DNA of 64,000 nucleotides, taken from Pseudonocardia kunmingensis. GTDB taxonomy: Bacteria; Actinomycetota; Actinomycetes; Mycobacteriales; Pseudonocardiaceae. The position numbers and the translations under genes were made by a program. Where the stretch lies: assembly GCF_006716445.1 (NCBI RefSeq), contig NZ_VFPA01000007.1, forward strand, positions 1-64,000, read 5' to 3'. Shown one piece after another: positions 1 through 8,626 of this stretch (position 1 is its first letter; the number at the start of each line of letters is the position of its first letter). The notes below the pieces were generated by a model. The model was given only the letters and a program-made list of their open reading frames with translations, did no database searches and had not been told where the DNA came from.

Positions 1-978
1 CGCGCGGTGGAACTCCTCGCCGAGGTACTTGCCCGCCGGCTGCAGGTCCACGATGAGCGGGACGTCGAACCCGATCCGCTGCCACTCGGTCATCGGCAGG
101 TCCACGCCGACGTGCCGGGCGACGGCGGTGATGTGGATGGGCGCGTTCGTGGAGCCGCCGATCGCGGAGTTGACCACGATGGCGTTCTCGAAGGCCTCGC
201 GCGTCATGACGTCCGAGGGCTTGAGGTCCTCGTGCACCATCTCCACGATCCGCCGCCCCGTCAGGTACGCGTTGCGGGCGCGGTCGCGGTGCGGTGCCGG
301 GATCGCCGACGAGCCCGGCAGGCTCATCCCGAGCGACTCGGCGAGTGCGTTCATCGTGGACGCCGTGCCCATCGTGTTGCAGTGCCCGGGAGAGGGCGCC
401 GAGGACGCCACCATCTCCACGAACTCGGCCTGGTCGATCTCCTCGGCGGCCAGCATCTCGCGGGCCTTCCAGACGATCGTGCCGGAGCCGGTGCGCTCGC
501 CGTTGTACCAGCCGTTGAGCATCGGACCGCCGGACAGCACGATCGCCGGGATGTCGACGGTGGCCGCGGCCATGAGCAGCGCCGGGGTCGTCTTGTCACA
601 ACCCGCGGTGAGCACGACGCCGTCGAGCGGGTAGCCGTGCAGCACCTCGACCAGCCCGAGGTAGGCGAGGTTGCGGTCGATCGCCGCGGTGGGCCGCTTG
701 CCGGTCTCCTGGATGGGGTGCACCGGGAACTCGAAGGCGATCCCGCCCATCTCCCGGATGCCCTCGCGCGTCCGCTCGGCGAGCCCGAGGTGGTGGCGGT
801 TGCACGGCGAGAGGTCCGATCCGGTCTGCGCGATCCCGATGATCGGCTTCCCGGACTGCAGCTCGTCGCGGGTGAGGCCCCAGTTCATGTACCGCTCGAT
901 GTAGAGCGCCGTCATCCCCGGGTTGTCCGGGTTGTCGAACCACGCCTGGCTGCGCAGTGCGCGCTTATCAGGGGTCAT
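1..978 (-). CDS. IlvD/Edd-family sugar-acid dehydratase (partial, 3' end outside window)
   Basis: The 326 visible codons are the N-terminal part of an IlvD/Edd dehydratase; the frame runs off the window edge. Family members remove water from aldonic acids or dihydroxy acids using an iron-sulfur cluster. Cluster-type cysteines are visible in SPCNRHH, TTGCDKT and GHCNTMGTAS. The stretch after CDKT (TPALLMAAATVDIPAIVLSG) looks more like pentonate/hexonate dehydratases than the branched-chain amino acid enzyme. It is the last visible gene of a minus-strand operon: its ATG overlaps the SDR stop codon (ATGA). Its company (UxaA-like, LarA-like, DUF1537 kinase) argues for sugar-acid catabolism. The exact substrate cannot be told from sequence. 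Confidence 0.88.
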   Translation of the reverse strand, partial: MTPDKRALRSQAWFDNPDNPGMTALYIERYMNWGLTRDELQSGKPIIGIAQTGSDLSPCNRHHLGLAERTREGIREMGGIAFEFPVHPIQETGKRPTAAIDRNLAYLGLVEVLHGYPLDGVVLTAGCDKTTPALLMAAATVDIPAIVLSGGPMLNGWYNGERTGSGTIVWKAREMLAAEEIDQAEFVEMVASSAPSPGHCNTMGTASTMNALAESLGMSLPGSSAIPAPHRDRARNAYLTGRRIVEMVHEDLKPSDVMTREAFENAIVVNSAIGGSTNAPIHITAVARHVGVDLPMTEWQRIGFDVPLIVDLQPAGKYLGEEFHRA

Positions 979-1742
979 GGTGTGAGCTGCCCTCCGTTGA
1001 CCTCGATCACCTGACCGGTGACGTAGCCGCTCATCGCCTGCGAGGCGAGGAACAGCACCGTGCCGACGCACTCCTCCGGGGTGCCGGTGCGCCCCATCGG
1101 GATGCCGGCGACCATCGCGTCCATCTGTTCCGCCGAGGTGTGGCGCTCGTGGAACGGCGTCGTGATGACGCCCGGCGCCACCGCGTTGACGCGGATGCCG
1201 TCGCGCGCCAGCTCCTTGGCCAGCCCGTGGGTGAACGTGCTGACCGCGCCCTTGCTCGTGGCGTAGGCGACCGAGCCGCCCGCCCCGCCGGTGCGGGCCG
1301 CGATGGAGGTGAGGTTGACGATCGCGCCGCCGCCCCGGGCCTTCATCGCCGGGATCGCCTGCCGGCAGGCGGCGAACACCGACGTCATGTTGAGGTCCAT
1401 GACCCGGGCGAAGTGCTCGTCGGTCATCTCGCTGATCGGGGTGCGCCCGAGCAGGTCGCCCGCGTTGTTGACCAGCACGTCGAGCCGGCCGTGGCGGGCC
1501 ACGACGTCGTCGACCAGCTGGGTGGCACCCGCGGCCGAGGACAGGTCCGCGGAGACGACCGACGCGGCGCCGCCCGCCTCCTGGATCGTGCCCGCGACCT
1601 TCTCCGCGCCCTCGCGGTTGTGCCCGTAGTGCACGACGACGTGCGCGCCGTGCCGGCCGAAGCCCTCGGCGACGGCGGCGCCGATCCCGCTGCCGGCCCC
1701 GGTGACGAGCACGACCTGGTCGTGGAAGTCGAGCACCGTCAC
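975..1742 (-). CDS. SDR-family NAD(P)-dependent oxidoreductase
   Basis: A 255-residue classical short-chain dehydrogenase. It has the Rossmann glycine motif TGAGSGIGAAV near residue 14, the NNAG motif, a catalytic serine (NLTSIA), the YATSK active site and a C-terminal VNGGQ. The GTG start at 1742 overlaps the stop of the upstream UxaA-like gene (GTGA), and its own stop overlaps the IlvD-like start, so translation is probably coupled. Within the sugar-acid operon it presumably oxidises or reduces a hydroxyl or keto group of a pathway intermediate. Substrate unknown. Confidence 0.9.
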   Translation of the reverse strand: MTVLDFHDQVVLVTGAGSGIGAAVAEGFGRHGAHVVVHYGHNREGAEKVAGTIQEAGGAASVVSADLSSAAGATQLVDDVVARHGRLDVLVNNAGDLLGRTPISEMTDEHFARVMDLNMTSVFAACRQAIPAMKARGGGAIVNLTSIAARTGGAGGSVAYATSKGAVSTFTHGLAKELARDGIRVNAVAPGVITTPFHERHTSAEQMDAMVAGIPMGRTGTPEECVGTVLFLASQAMSGYVTGQVIEVNGGQLTP

Positions 1743-3286
1743 ATCACCGCCCCGAGCTGCCACGGCACGAACTCCTCCTGGCCGAAGCCCAGCTCCTCGC
1801 TGAACGTCTTGCGTCCGGAGGCGGTGTCGAGGATGAACTGGAACAGCCGCTCCCCCACCGCCTCCACCGACTCGCCGTCGGTGAGGATCACGCCGCAGTT
1901 GACGTCCATGTCGCCGGACATCCGCTCGTACATCTCGGTGTTGGTGGCGAGCTTGATGCTGGGCGTCGGCTTGGTGCCCAGCACCGACCCGCGACCGGTG
2001 GTGAAGCACATGACGGTGGCCCCGCCCGCGATGATGCCGGTGACCGACACCGGGTCGTAGCCGGGCGTGTCCATGAACGTGAAGCCCTTGGCGGTGACCT
2101 TCTCGGCGTAGCCGTACACGCCGGTGAGGTTGGTCGTGCCACCCTTCGCGACCGCGCCGAGCGACTTCTCCAGGATCGTGGTGAGCCCGCCCGCCTTGTT
2201 GCCCGGCGAGGGGTTGTTGTCCATCGACCCGTTGTTCTTGGCGGTGTAGGCCTCCCACCAGTGGATCTGGTCGACCAGCTTCTCGGCGATCTCGGGGCTC
2301 ACCGCCCGGCGGGTGAGCAGGTGCTCGGCGCCGTAGACCTCCGGGGTCTCGCCGAGCACGGCGGTGCCGCCGTGGCGCACCAGGAGGTCGACGGCCGCGC
2401 CGAGCGCCGGGTTCGCGGTGATGCCGGAGTAGGCGTCGGAGCCACCGCAGTTCAGCCCCAGCACGAGCTCGCTGGCCGGGACGGTCTGGCGGGTGACCTC
2501 GTTGGCCTTGGGCAGCATCGCCTTGAGCGCCTCGACCGCCGCGCGGACCGTGGCGACGGTGCCGCCCTGCTCCTGGATCGTCATCGTCTCGACCGGCCGG
2601 GACGGGTCGAGCCGCCAGCCCTGCGAGACACCCCGGATCTGGTTGACCTCGCAGCCCAGCCCGAGCATCAGGAACCCGGCGAAGTTCGGGTGCTCGGCGT
2701 AGCCGGCGAGCGTGCGGCGCAGCACCGCGATGCCCTCGCCGTCGTCGGCCATGCCGCAGCCGGTGCCGTGGGTGAGCGCCACGACGCCGTCGACGTTCGG
2801 GTAGTCGTCGAGCAGCCCGGGCCGCCGGAACTGGTCGGCGATCATCTTGGCCGCGGTGGCCGAGCAGTTGACCGAGGTCAGGATGCCCAGGTAGTTGCGC
2901 GTGGCGACCTTGCCGTCGGCCCGCACGATGCCCTGGAACGTCGCGCGCTCCGCCTCGGGGACGTACTCGACCGGGGTGACGTCGGCGCCCACCGCGTAGT
3001 CGCGCTCGAACGCCTGGAACGCCACGTTGTGGGTGTGCACGTGGTCGCCGGGGACGATCGCCGCGGAGGCGAACCCGATGATCTGGTTGTACTTGCGCAC
3101 GGGCTCCCCGACGGGGATCTCCGCCACCGCGATCTTGTGCCCGGCCGGCACGTCCCGGCGCAGCGTCACCCCGTCCACGGTCGTGCCCGCGGCGAGGGCC
3201 CGGGCGGCCACCACCACGTTGTCGGCGGCGTGCAGCCGAACGCTCGGCTCCCCGCGCCTTCCGATACTGACCGGTGTCACTGCCAC
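1739..3286 (-). CDS. UxaA-family altronate/galactarate-type dehydratase
   Basis: A 515-residue protein with the two-part layout of altronate and galactarate dehydratases: an N-terminal SAF-like domain (residues about 15-95, including DNVVVAARALAAGTTVDG) and the large catalytic domain (from about 110; ATRNYLGILTSVNCSATAA, THGTGCGM, GLNCGGSD). Known relatives dehydrate altronate, galactarate or related sugar acids with a metal ion. The GTG start at 3286 fits a GGAGGGA ribosome site about 13 bases upstream; a second GTG at 3280 would give a standard GTGA overlap with the LarA-like gene. The neighbouring racemase and kinase genes suggest it acts in the same catabolic route. Substrate not assigned. 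Confidence 0.88.
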   Translation of the reverse strand: MAVTPVSIGRRGEPSVRLHAADNVVVAARALAAGTTVDGVTLRRDVPAGHKIAVAEIPVGEPVRKYNQIIGFASAAIVPGDHVHTHNVAFQAFERDYAVGADVTPVEYVPEAERATFQGIVRADGKVATRNYLGILTSVNCSATAAKMIADQFRRPGLLDDYPNVDGVVALTHGTGCGMADDGEGIAVLRRTLAGYAEHPNFAGFLMLGLGCEVNQIRGVSQGWRLDPSRPVETMTIQEQGGTVATVRAAVEALKAMLPKANEVTRQTVPASELVLGLNCGGSDAYSGITANPALGAAVDLLVRHGGTAVLGETPEVYGAEHLLTRRAVSPEIAEKLVDQIHWWEAYTAKNNGSMDNNPSPGNKAGGLTTILEKSLGAVAKGGTTNLTGVYGYAEKVTAKGFTFMDTPGYDPVSVTGIIAGGATVMCFTTGRGSVLGTKPTPSIKLATNTEMYERMSGDMDVNCGVILTDGESVEAVGERLFQFILDTASGRKTFSEELGFGQEEFVPWQLGAVM

Positions 3287-4584
3287 GGCTGAAGCCGTCC
3301 CTCCTCGTCGAACGCCATCGGAACGGCGTCTGAAATGATCTCCAGGTTCGGGTTGTCGTCGACCGCGGGGCGCAACGACTCCGAGACCAGCAGGTGCTCC
3401 AGGTCGAGGGTGTTGCGCATGCGCACGATCGTGACCGCCGCCGGGTCGGGCCGTCCACAGGTCTGCACGGCCGCCGCGATCGCGTCCCGGTCGGTGGCGA
3501 ACGCCATCGGGATCTGCGCGCGCTGCGGGCCGCCCAGGCCCGAGGTCATCGCGTTGATGTAGACGCTGCGCAGGTCGATGCGCTCGAGCAGCCGGAACGG
3601 CACGAAGTCGGCGAGCCCGAGACCCACGGCGTTGCCGTGCGAGGCGTCACTGACGTCCAGCACGGCGATGTTGCGGATGTTCGGGCGGTCGAACTCCGGG
3701 CTGTCGCGGATCATCATCCGGCCGATCACGTTGGTGTCCATGCCGGCGCCGGAGTAGTTCTTGCCCATCACGTCGATCACGGCGACGTCGATCTCGTCGA
3801 AGGGCAGCCGCGCCATCCGCTGCTTGGCGTCGGCGAGCAGGGCGGTCTCCGCCGGCCCGGCGATGTCCGGGGCGTCCAGCAGCTCGATGCGCGCCGCCCG
3901 GTCGTTGGCGTTCTCGACGATGGCCAGGCCACCGAGCACCTTGCCGGTGTCGACGATGCGCCGTGCCACCCGCGGGATCCAGACCCCGAGGTTGGACGGC
4001 CCGAACCGGTGGATGCCCTCGGCCCCGCGCTGCTTGCCCAGGCCGATCGCGATGATCTTGGCGATGCCGCTCTCGATCTCGCCCTGGAAGTCGGTGTGGG
4101 CCTTGACCCGGTTGACCGCGAGGATCCCGTCGGCCTTGGCGGCGTTGGCGTCCAGGTGCACGGCCGGGCCGTCCGGCAGCCGGTCGATCTCGACCGTCTC
4201 CATCGTGGCCCGGATCGGCATGCCGAGCCGCTCCTCGGTCATCCCGAGGTCGGCGAGCATCTGGACCTGGCCCTCGGCGGTCGCGCCGCCGTGCGAGCCC
4301 ATCGCGGGCACGACGAACGGCTCCGCGCCCGCCGCGCGCAGCCACTCCCCGGCCGCGCGGACGACGGCCGGCTTGTCGTGGATGCCGCGGCTGCCCGCGG
4401 TGATCGCGACGGTCATCCCGGGGCGGATCCGGGCGCGCAGCGGCTCGAGCGCGGCCGCGGTGGCCGCGGCGACGTCGGTGACCTGCGTGGGGTCGAAGCG
4501 CTGCCGCACCGGCAGCAGCCGCGGGAACGCGACGTCGTAGGTCAGGCCGCGGACGGCCTCGAACGGACCCAGATGAGTGGTCAT
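3277..4584 (-). CDS. LarA-like nickel-pincer racemase/epimerase (DUF2088)
   Basis: A 435-residue LarA-family protein. LarA uses a nickel-pincer nucleotide to racemise 2-hydroxy acids such as lactate; many relatives act on other hydroxy or sugar acids. Candidate metal or acid/base histidines are in GSHGG (about 105), KAHTDF (about 161) and IHRFGP. The larE, larB and larC genes for the cofactor lie just upstream on the same strand, which strongly supports a cofactor-dependent enzyme. It sits between a PdxA-like dehydrogenase and a UxaA-like dehydratase, so a sugar-acid epimerase is more likely than a lactate racemase. ATGA overlap with the PdxA-like gene upstream. Confidence 0.85.
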   Translation of the reverse strand: MTTHLGPFEAVRGLTYDVAFPRLLPVRQRFDPTQVTDVAAATAAALEPLRARIRPGMTVAITAGSRGIHDKPAVVRAAGEWLRAAGAEPFVVPAMGSHGGATAEGQVQMLADLGMTEERLGMPIRATMETVEIDRLPDGPAVHLDANAAKADGILAVNRVKAHTDFQGEIESGIAKIIAIGLGKQRGAEGIHRFGPSNLGVWIPRVARRIVDTGKVLGGLAIVENANDRAARIELLDAPDIAGPAETALLADAKQRMARLPFDEIDVAVIDVMGKNYSGAGMDTNVIGRMMIRDSPEFDRPNIRNIAVLDVSDASHGNAVGLGLADFVPFRLLERIDLRSVYINAMTSGLGGPQRAQIPMAFATDRDAIAAAVQTCGRPDPAAVTIVRMRNTLDLEHLLVSESLRPAVDDNPNLEIISDAVPMAFDEEGRLQPWQ

Positions 4585-5579
4585 GACGCCGCCGCCTCCT
4601 TACGGGCGCTCGCCATCGATGCGCCCACCAACACCGCCTCCACCATGCTGTCCGCGCTCGCCTTGCCGGTGCCGGCGATGTCGAACGCCGTGCCGTGGTC
4701 GACGCTGGTGCGCACGATCGGCAGCCCGATCGTGGCGTTCACGCCGGTCTCGAAGCCGAGCACCTTCACCGCGATGTGGCCCTGGTCGTGGTACATCGCG
4801 ATCGCCACGTCGAAGTCGCCCGCCACGGCGCGGCCGAACAGCGTGTCCGCCGGCCACGGGCCGGTGGCGTCGATCCCCTCCGCGCGTGCCCGCTCGATCG
4901 CCGGCGTGATCGTCGTCTGCTCCTCGTCGCCGAAGAGGCCGCCCTCGCCCGCGTGCGGGTTGAGCCCGGCCACCCCGACCGAGGGCCGCTCGATGCCCAT
5001 GTCGCGCAGGGCCCGGTCGGCGAGCCGGACGGTGGTGAGCACCCGCTCGGTGGTGACCTTCTCCAGCATCTTCCGGATGCCGACGTGGGTGGTGACGTGC
5101 ACGACGCGCAGCTTGAGCGCGGTGAGCATCATCGCGAAGTCGGTGGTGCCGGTGAGCTCGGCGAGGATCTCGGTGTGACCGGGGTAGGGGTGCCCGGCCA
5201 GCGCGATGGCCTCCTTGTTCAGCGGCGCGGTGACGATGCCGTCGATGTCGCCGGCCAGCGCGAGCTCCACGGCGTGCGCCACGCCGTCGAAGGCGATCTT
5301 CCCGGCCTCCGCCGAGAGCTTCCCGACCGGGACGGGCCGGTCCGACGGCACGACGACCACGTCCAGCGTGCCGGGTTCGAACCGGGCCTCGGCCGGCGAG
5401 GCCACCGCACGCAGCGCCGGGGCGTCCGGCACCACCGACGCGGCGGACCGCAACGCCTCCATGCTGCCGATCGCGAGCAGCCGGGCGGCCGCGACGCGCG
5501 GGTCCCGCGCCGCGGCGAGGACGACCTCGGGGCCGATCCCGGCCGGGTCTCCGACGGTCAGCCCGAGCAGTGGTCTCAT
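4581..5579 (-). CDS. PdxA-like 4-phosphohydroxy-acid dehydrogenase (PdxA2 type)
   Basis: A 332-residue PdxA-family NAD-dependent dehydrogenase. Family motifs include LTVGDPAGIGPEV at the N-terminus, TAPLNKEA, PGHTE, HVTTHVG, GLNPHAGE and AMYHDQGHIAVK, which carry the metal-binding histidines and phosphate-contact residues. PdxA itself makes a pyridoxal precursor. The PdxA2 subgroup, encoded next to DUF1537 kinases, oxidatively decarboxylates 4-phospho-erythronate or -threonate to a triose phosphate. The directly adjacent DUF1537 gene (ATGA overlap) makes the PdxA2 role the better call here. Confidence 0.88.
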   Translation of the reverse strand: MRPLLGLTVGDPAGIGPEVVLAAARDPRVAAARLLAIGSMEALRSAASVVPDAPALRAVASPAEARFEPGTLDVVVVPSDRPVPVGKLSAEAGKIAFDGVAHAVELALAGDIDGIVTAPLNKEAIALAGHPYPGHTEILAELTGTTDFAMMLTALKLRVVHVTTHVGIRKMLEKVTTERVLTTVRLADRALRDMGIERPSVGVAGLNPHAGEGGLFGDEEQTTITPAIERARAEGIDATGPWPADTLFGRAVAGDFDVAIAMYHDQGHIAVKVLGFETGVNATIGLPIVRTSVDHGTAFDIAGTGKASADSMVEAVLVGASMASARKEAAAS

Positions 5580-6652
5580 GCGCACGCCTCCAGAGCTTCT
5601 GCAGCGCGGGTCAGCGCGTCCGGAGCGCCGAACCCGCCGGACTTCGTCACCACGGGTACCCGCCGGGGCCCCGCGACCAGCACGCCGAGCGGGAGCCCGG
5701 CCACGACCTCGCCGTGCAGGCGCAGCTCGGTGGCGCCCAGCGCGTCGGCGACGGCGAGGGCCGTGGCCCCGCCCGTCAGCACCAGGCCGGTGCCCGGCAC
5801 GGCGTCGAGCACGGCGACGGCGGCGGCGGCCAGCCCGGCACCGAGCGCCACGGCCGCCGGGCTCTCCGGGTCCACCGGCCCGTCGGGCTCGCAGGTGAGC
5901 ACGGCCCGCCTCCCTGCCCGCAACGCGGAGACGGCCGCCGGGGCCGTGGTCACGAGGTCGGCGCCGAGCGGAGCGAGCTGCGCCCGCGTCGTGGGATGCG
6001 GGGTGCCCACCACGAGCAGCACACCAGCCTCGACCGACGAACGGCACTCTCGTCGGCTAGGGACCGACGAGAGTGCCGTTCGTCGGCAGGTCGGCGGAGG
6101 GGGGAGGACCTCGGCTAGCGCGCGGGAGAGGCCGCCTGAGCCGATCGCCACCGATCCTCCGTCGGCGAGCCTGCGCGCCAGCGCCAGCAGGGCGTCGTGG
6201 CTCTCGGCGTCGACGACCTCGACGCCGTCCGGGAACAGCGCGGCCACCTGCGGCACCGTCGGTTCGCCGTGCACGAGCAGGGCGCCGTCGCGCACGACGC
6301 GGCCCTGCGCGGGGAAGGCCGGGGTGGCGATCGCCGTCGCGGCACCCCATGCCGCCAGCGCGCCCTCGACGTCGGCGCGCACCTGTCCCCGCAGCGTGGA
6401 ATCGATCTTGACGAAGAGCAGCTCGGCGTCCGGCACCCGGCCGACCGCGCGGTGCGTGCGCTCGCGGGCCTCGGCCGCGGGGCGCCCGCGGTTGTCGGTG
6501 CTCAGGGCCACCACGTCGGCGGTGGGCAGCTGCTCGCCCAGCGCGACGGCGACGGTGAACCCGTGGGCGGCGAAGGGGGCAGCGGCGTCGGCCGCGCCGG
6601 TGAGGTCGTCGGCGACGACGGCAAGGCGGCGGACGGTGCCGAGGGAAGCCAC
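5576..6652 (-). CDS. DUF1537 four-carbon acid-sugar kinase with in-frame palindrome insertion
   Basis: About 358 residues. The N-terminal substrate domain is recognisable (VVADDLTGAAD, FVKIDSTLRG), as is the C-terminal nucleotide domain (LVLTGGATA, VTKSGGFG). DUF1537 kinases phosphorylate erythronate, threonate and related acids at O4, feeding PdxA2. The GTG at 6652 is preceded by GGGAGG at suitable distance; an upstream TTG at 6718 is less convincing. Odd feature: the region between the two domains contains a complete copy of a dispersed palindrome (6034-6086), translated as CRRTALSSVPSRRECRSS. It does not break the frame and falls in the interdomain linker, so the enzyme may still work. Confidence 0.85.
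   Translation of the reverse strand: MASLGTVRRLAVVADDLTGAADAAAPFAAHGFTVAVALGEQLPTADVVALSTDNRGRPAAEARERTHRAVGRVPDAELLFVKIDSTLRGQVRADVEGALAAWGAATAIATPAFPAQGRVVRDGALLVHGEPTVPQVAALFPDGVEVVDAESHDALLALARRLADGGSVAIGSGGLSRALAEVLPPPPTCRRTALSSVPSRRECRSSVEAGVLLVVGTPHPTTRAQLAPLGADLVTTAPAAVSALRAGRRAVLTCEPDGPVDPESPAAVALGAGLAAAAVAVLDAVPGTGLVLTGGATALAVADALGATELRLHGEVVAGLPLGVLVAGPRRVPVVTKSGGFGAPDALTRAAEALEACA
6034..6086. repeat. Dispersed palindrome family A, copy 1 (inside DUF1537 kinase gene)
   Basis: Two 23-base arms are exact inverted complements around the 7-base loop CTAGGGA. The core of the left arm is ACGAACGGCACTCTCGTCGG. The same element occurs at 12641, 26146 and 47875. This copy is the only one inside a gene body, where it is read through without a stop codon. 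Confidence 0.93.
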
Positions 6653-6761
6653 TGCGACCGATGCCTCCCGTCCCTGCGCGACGCCACCGAGGCTAAATGG
6701 GCCGGGGGACCCCGTCAACGAGACCCCTCTGACATCTGATGGTTCGGCGGCCGCCGAGGGG

Positions 6762-6815
6762 CAGCAAAGCCACTTTGCTGTACCCCAGGGTCATGAATGT
6801 GGCTTTCCTGACCCT
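6762..6815. repeat. Intergenic hairpin region between larC and the DUF1537 kinase gene
   Basis: Nested inverted repeats in the 190-base gap 6653-6842: CAGCAAAG/CTTTGCTG (6762-6780), AGGGTCA/TGACCCT (6787-6815), and a longer AAAGCCAC/GTGGCTTT pairing spanning both. The alternative pairings could make an attenuator or partial terminator on the minus strand, splitting the larEBC unit from the catabolic genes. I see no second promoter with certainty. Confidence 0.6.
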
Positions 6816-6842
6816 CCGGACCCGGGAGGCCGAGCGGAGACG

Positions 6843-7961
6843 TCAGATCTGGAGGGCGCGGCGCGTCACTTCCCGGAGCGGGAGCCCGAGCGCCACCGCC
6901 GCGGCGGCCACGTCGTCGTGCTCGGGCTTCGTGCCCCACGGGCCGTGCTTGAGGCGGATCGGGTACCCCTCCACCTCGACGGTGCTGGTGTGCCGCGGCA
7001 GCGCGGCGCGGTCCACGGGCGAGCGGCGCAGCCCCAGGCTCCCGGTCTCGGCGAGCACCAGCCGCTCGCACGCGGGCGCCCGCTCGGGCGCGACGAGCAC
7101 GTGCACGGTGTGGGCGGGGCGCCCCTTCTTCATCACGATCGGGGAGAGCCAGGCGTCCGCCGCGCCGGCGTCGAGCAGCCGGGCGACGAGGTGGCCGAGC
7201 ACCTCGCCGGTGACGTCGTCGACGTTGGTCTCCAGCAGCACGAGGCGTTCGACGGCGCCGGTGGCCTCGCCGAGCAGGGCCTGCAGCGCGTTGGCCCGGT
7301 CGTGCGGGTCGCGCCCGCCCGCCCCGTAGCCGACGCGTCGCAGCGTCATCGCCGGCAGCGGTCCGAACTTCGCCCCGGCCGCGACGAGCAGGGCGGCGCC
7401 GGTGGGCGTGACGGTCTCCCCGTCGCCCGCGCCGACGACCGGCGCGCCCGCCGCGGCCAGCAGCGCCGCGGTGGCCGGCGCCGGGACCGGCAGCACCCCG
7501 TGCCGGGTGGCGACGGTGCCGGAGCCGAGCGCGAGCGGCCCGCACACCACCTCGGTGACGTCGAGCAGGTCGAGCGCCGCGGCGACCCCCACCGTGTCGA
7601 CCACGGTGTCCAGCCCGCCGATCTCGTGCAGGTGCACCTCGGTCGGGTCCGCGCCGTGGATGCGCGCCTCGACGTCGGCGATCGCGCGCACTGCCGCCGC
7701 GGCGACGCCGGTGTCCGCGCGCTCGATGCGGGCGAGCAGCTCGGCGGCGCGCCGCTCGGTGGCGGTGTCGGTCACCGTGACCACGGCCCGGGTGGCCGCC
7801 AGCCCACCGCGCGTGACGGGCTCCGCGGTGAGCTCCCAGCCGTCCAGCCCGGTGCGGGCCACGGCCGCGCGCACGCCGTCGAGCGGGGCGCCGAGGTCGA
7901 GGAGCGCGCCGAGCAGCATGTCGCCGGAGATTCCGCTGAACGGGTTGAGCCAGACGATCAC
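6843..7961 (-). CDS. larC: Nickel-pincer cofactor biosynthesis protein LarC
   Basis: A 372-residue LarC. LarC is a CTP-dependent nickel insertase, the last step in making the nickel-pincer nucleotide of LarA enzymes. Family signatures are the N-terminal NPFSGISGDMLLGALLDLG, the HLHEIGGLDTVVD segment, and LLETNVDDVTGE introducing the C-terminal domain. Here larC is a single intact frame (in some lactobacilli larC1/larC2 are joined by frameshifting). The GTG start overlaps the larB stop (GTGA). Confidence 0.93.
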   Translation of the reverse strand: MIVWLNPFSGISGDMLLGALLDLGAPLDGVRAAVARTGLDGWELTAEPVTRGGLAATRAVVTVTDTATERRAAELLARIERADTGVAAAAVRAIADVEARIHGADPTEVHLHEIGGLDTVVDTVGVAAALDLLDVTEVVCGPLALGSGTVATRHGVLPVPAPATAALLAAAGAPVVGAGDGETVTPTGAALLVAAGAKFGPLPAMTLRRVGYGAGGRDPHDRANALQALLGEATGAVERLVLLETNVDDVTGEVLGHLVARLLDAGAADAWLSPIVMKKGRPAHTVHVLVAPERAPACERLVLAETGSLGLRRSPVDRAALPRHTSTVEVEGYPIRLKHGPWGTKPEHDDVAAAAVALGLPLREVTRRALQI

Positions 7962-8626
7962 CGGCGGGCGACCGCCATCCGGTGCGCGGCCACCGCGGCG
8001 CCGAAGCCGGAGTCGATGTTGACGACCACCACGCCCGCCGCGCAGGAGCTGATCATCGCGAGCAGCGGGGTGACGCCCCCGAGCACCGCGCCGTAGCCGA
8101 CGGAGGTGGGCACCGCGATCACCGGGCAGCCCACCAGGCCGCCGACGACGCTGGGCAGCGCTCCCTCCATCCCGGCCACGCAGATCACGGCGTCGGCCGC
8201 GGCGAGCTCGTCGACCACGGCGAGCAGCCGGTGCACACCGGCCACCCCGACGTCGTGCACCTCGCGCACGCGCAGCCCGATCGCGCGGGCCACGGCGGCC
8301 GCCTCCGCGGCCACCGGCCCGTCGGACGTGCCCGCGGCGACCACCACCACCTCGAACGGCCGCTCCGCCGCGGGCCGCCAGACCAGCAGCCGGGCCACGG
8401 GGTCGTAGCGCCCACCCGCGACGGCGGCGGTGACCGCGGCCGCGTCGTCGGGGTCGATGCGCGTGACCAGCACCGGGCCCTCGTTGCCCGCCAGCAGCGA
8501 CCGCACGACACCGATCACCTGCTCGGAGGTCTTGCCGGGCCCGTAGACGACCTCGGGCAGGCCCATGCGCGCCTCCCGGTCGGTGTCGGGGCGCGCGTAC
8601 CCGAGGTCCTCGAACCCCCGCGTCAT
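7958..8626 (-). CDS. larB: Nickel-pincer cofactor biosynthesis protein LarB
   Basis: A 222-residue LarB, related to PurE-type carboxylases. LarB carboxylates and hydrolyses nicotinic acid adenine dinucleotide to start the pincer cofactor. Visible features are a conserved N-terminus (DTDREARMGLPEVVYGPGKT) and the PurE-like core with CVAGMEGALPSVVGGL and VPTSVGYG. ATGA overlap with larE upstream and GTGA overlap with larC downstream show a tightly packed operon. Confidence 0.94.
   Translation of the reverse strand: MTRGFEDLGYARPDTDREARMGLPEVVYGPGKTSEQVIGVVRSLLAGNEGPVLVTRIDPDDAAAVTAAVAGGRYDPVARLLVWRPAAERPFEVVVVAAGTSDGPVAAEAAAVARAIGLRVREVHDVGVAGVHRLLAVVDELAAADAVICVAGMEGALPSVVGGLVGCPVIAVPTSVGYGAVLGGVTPLLAMISSCAAGVVVVNIDSGFGAAVAAHRMAVARR

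Noticed and set aside
3277..4584. Lactate racemase
   Set aside because: LarA-fold, but the operon partners are sugar-acid enzymes and no lactate gene is nearby, so the narrower name is not supported.
6034..6086. Family A palindromes as ordinary rho-independent terminators
   Set aside because: No T-run follows either arm, one copy lies inside a gene and another upstream of a gene, so termination alone cannot explain them.
4695..8096. A 1133-codon open frame on the plus strand opposite the lar/PdxA genes
   Set aside because: It is an antisense shadow of GC-rich genes: His/Arg/Gly-rich, no domain, and the opposite strand carries clear enzymes.
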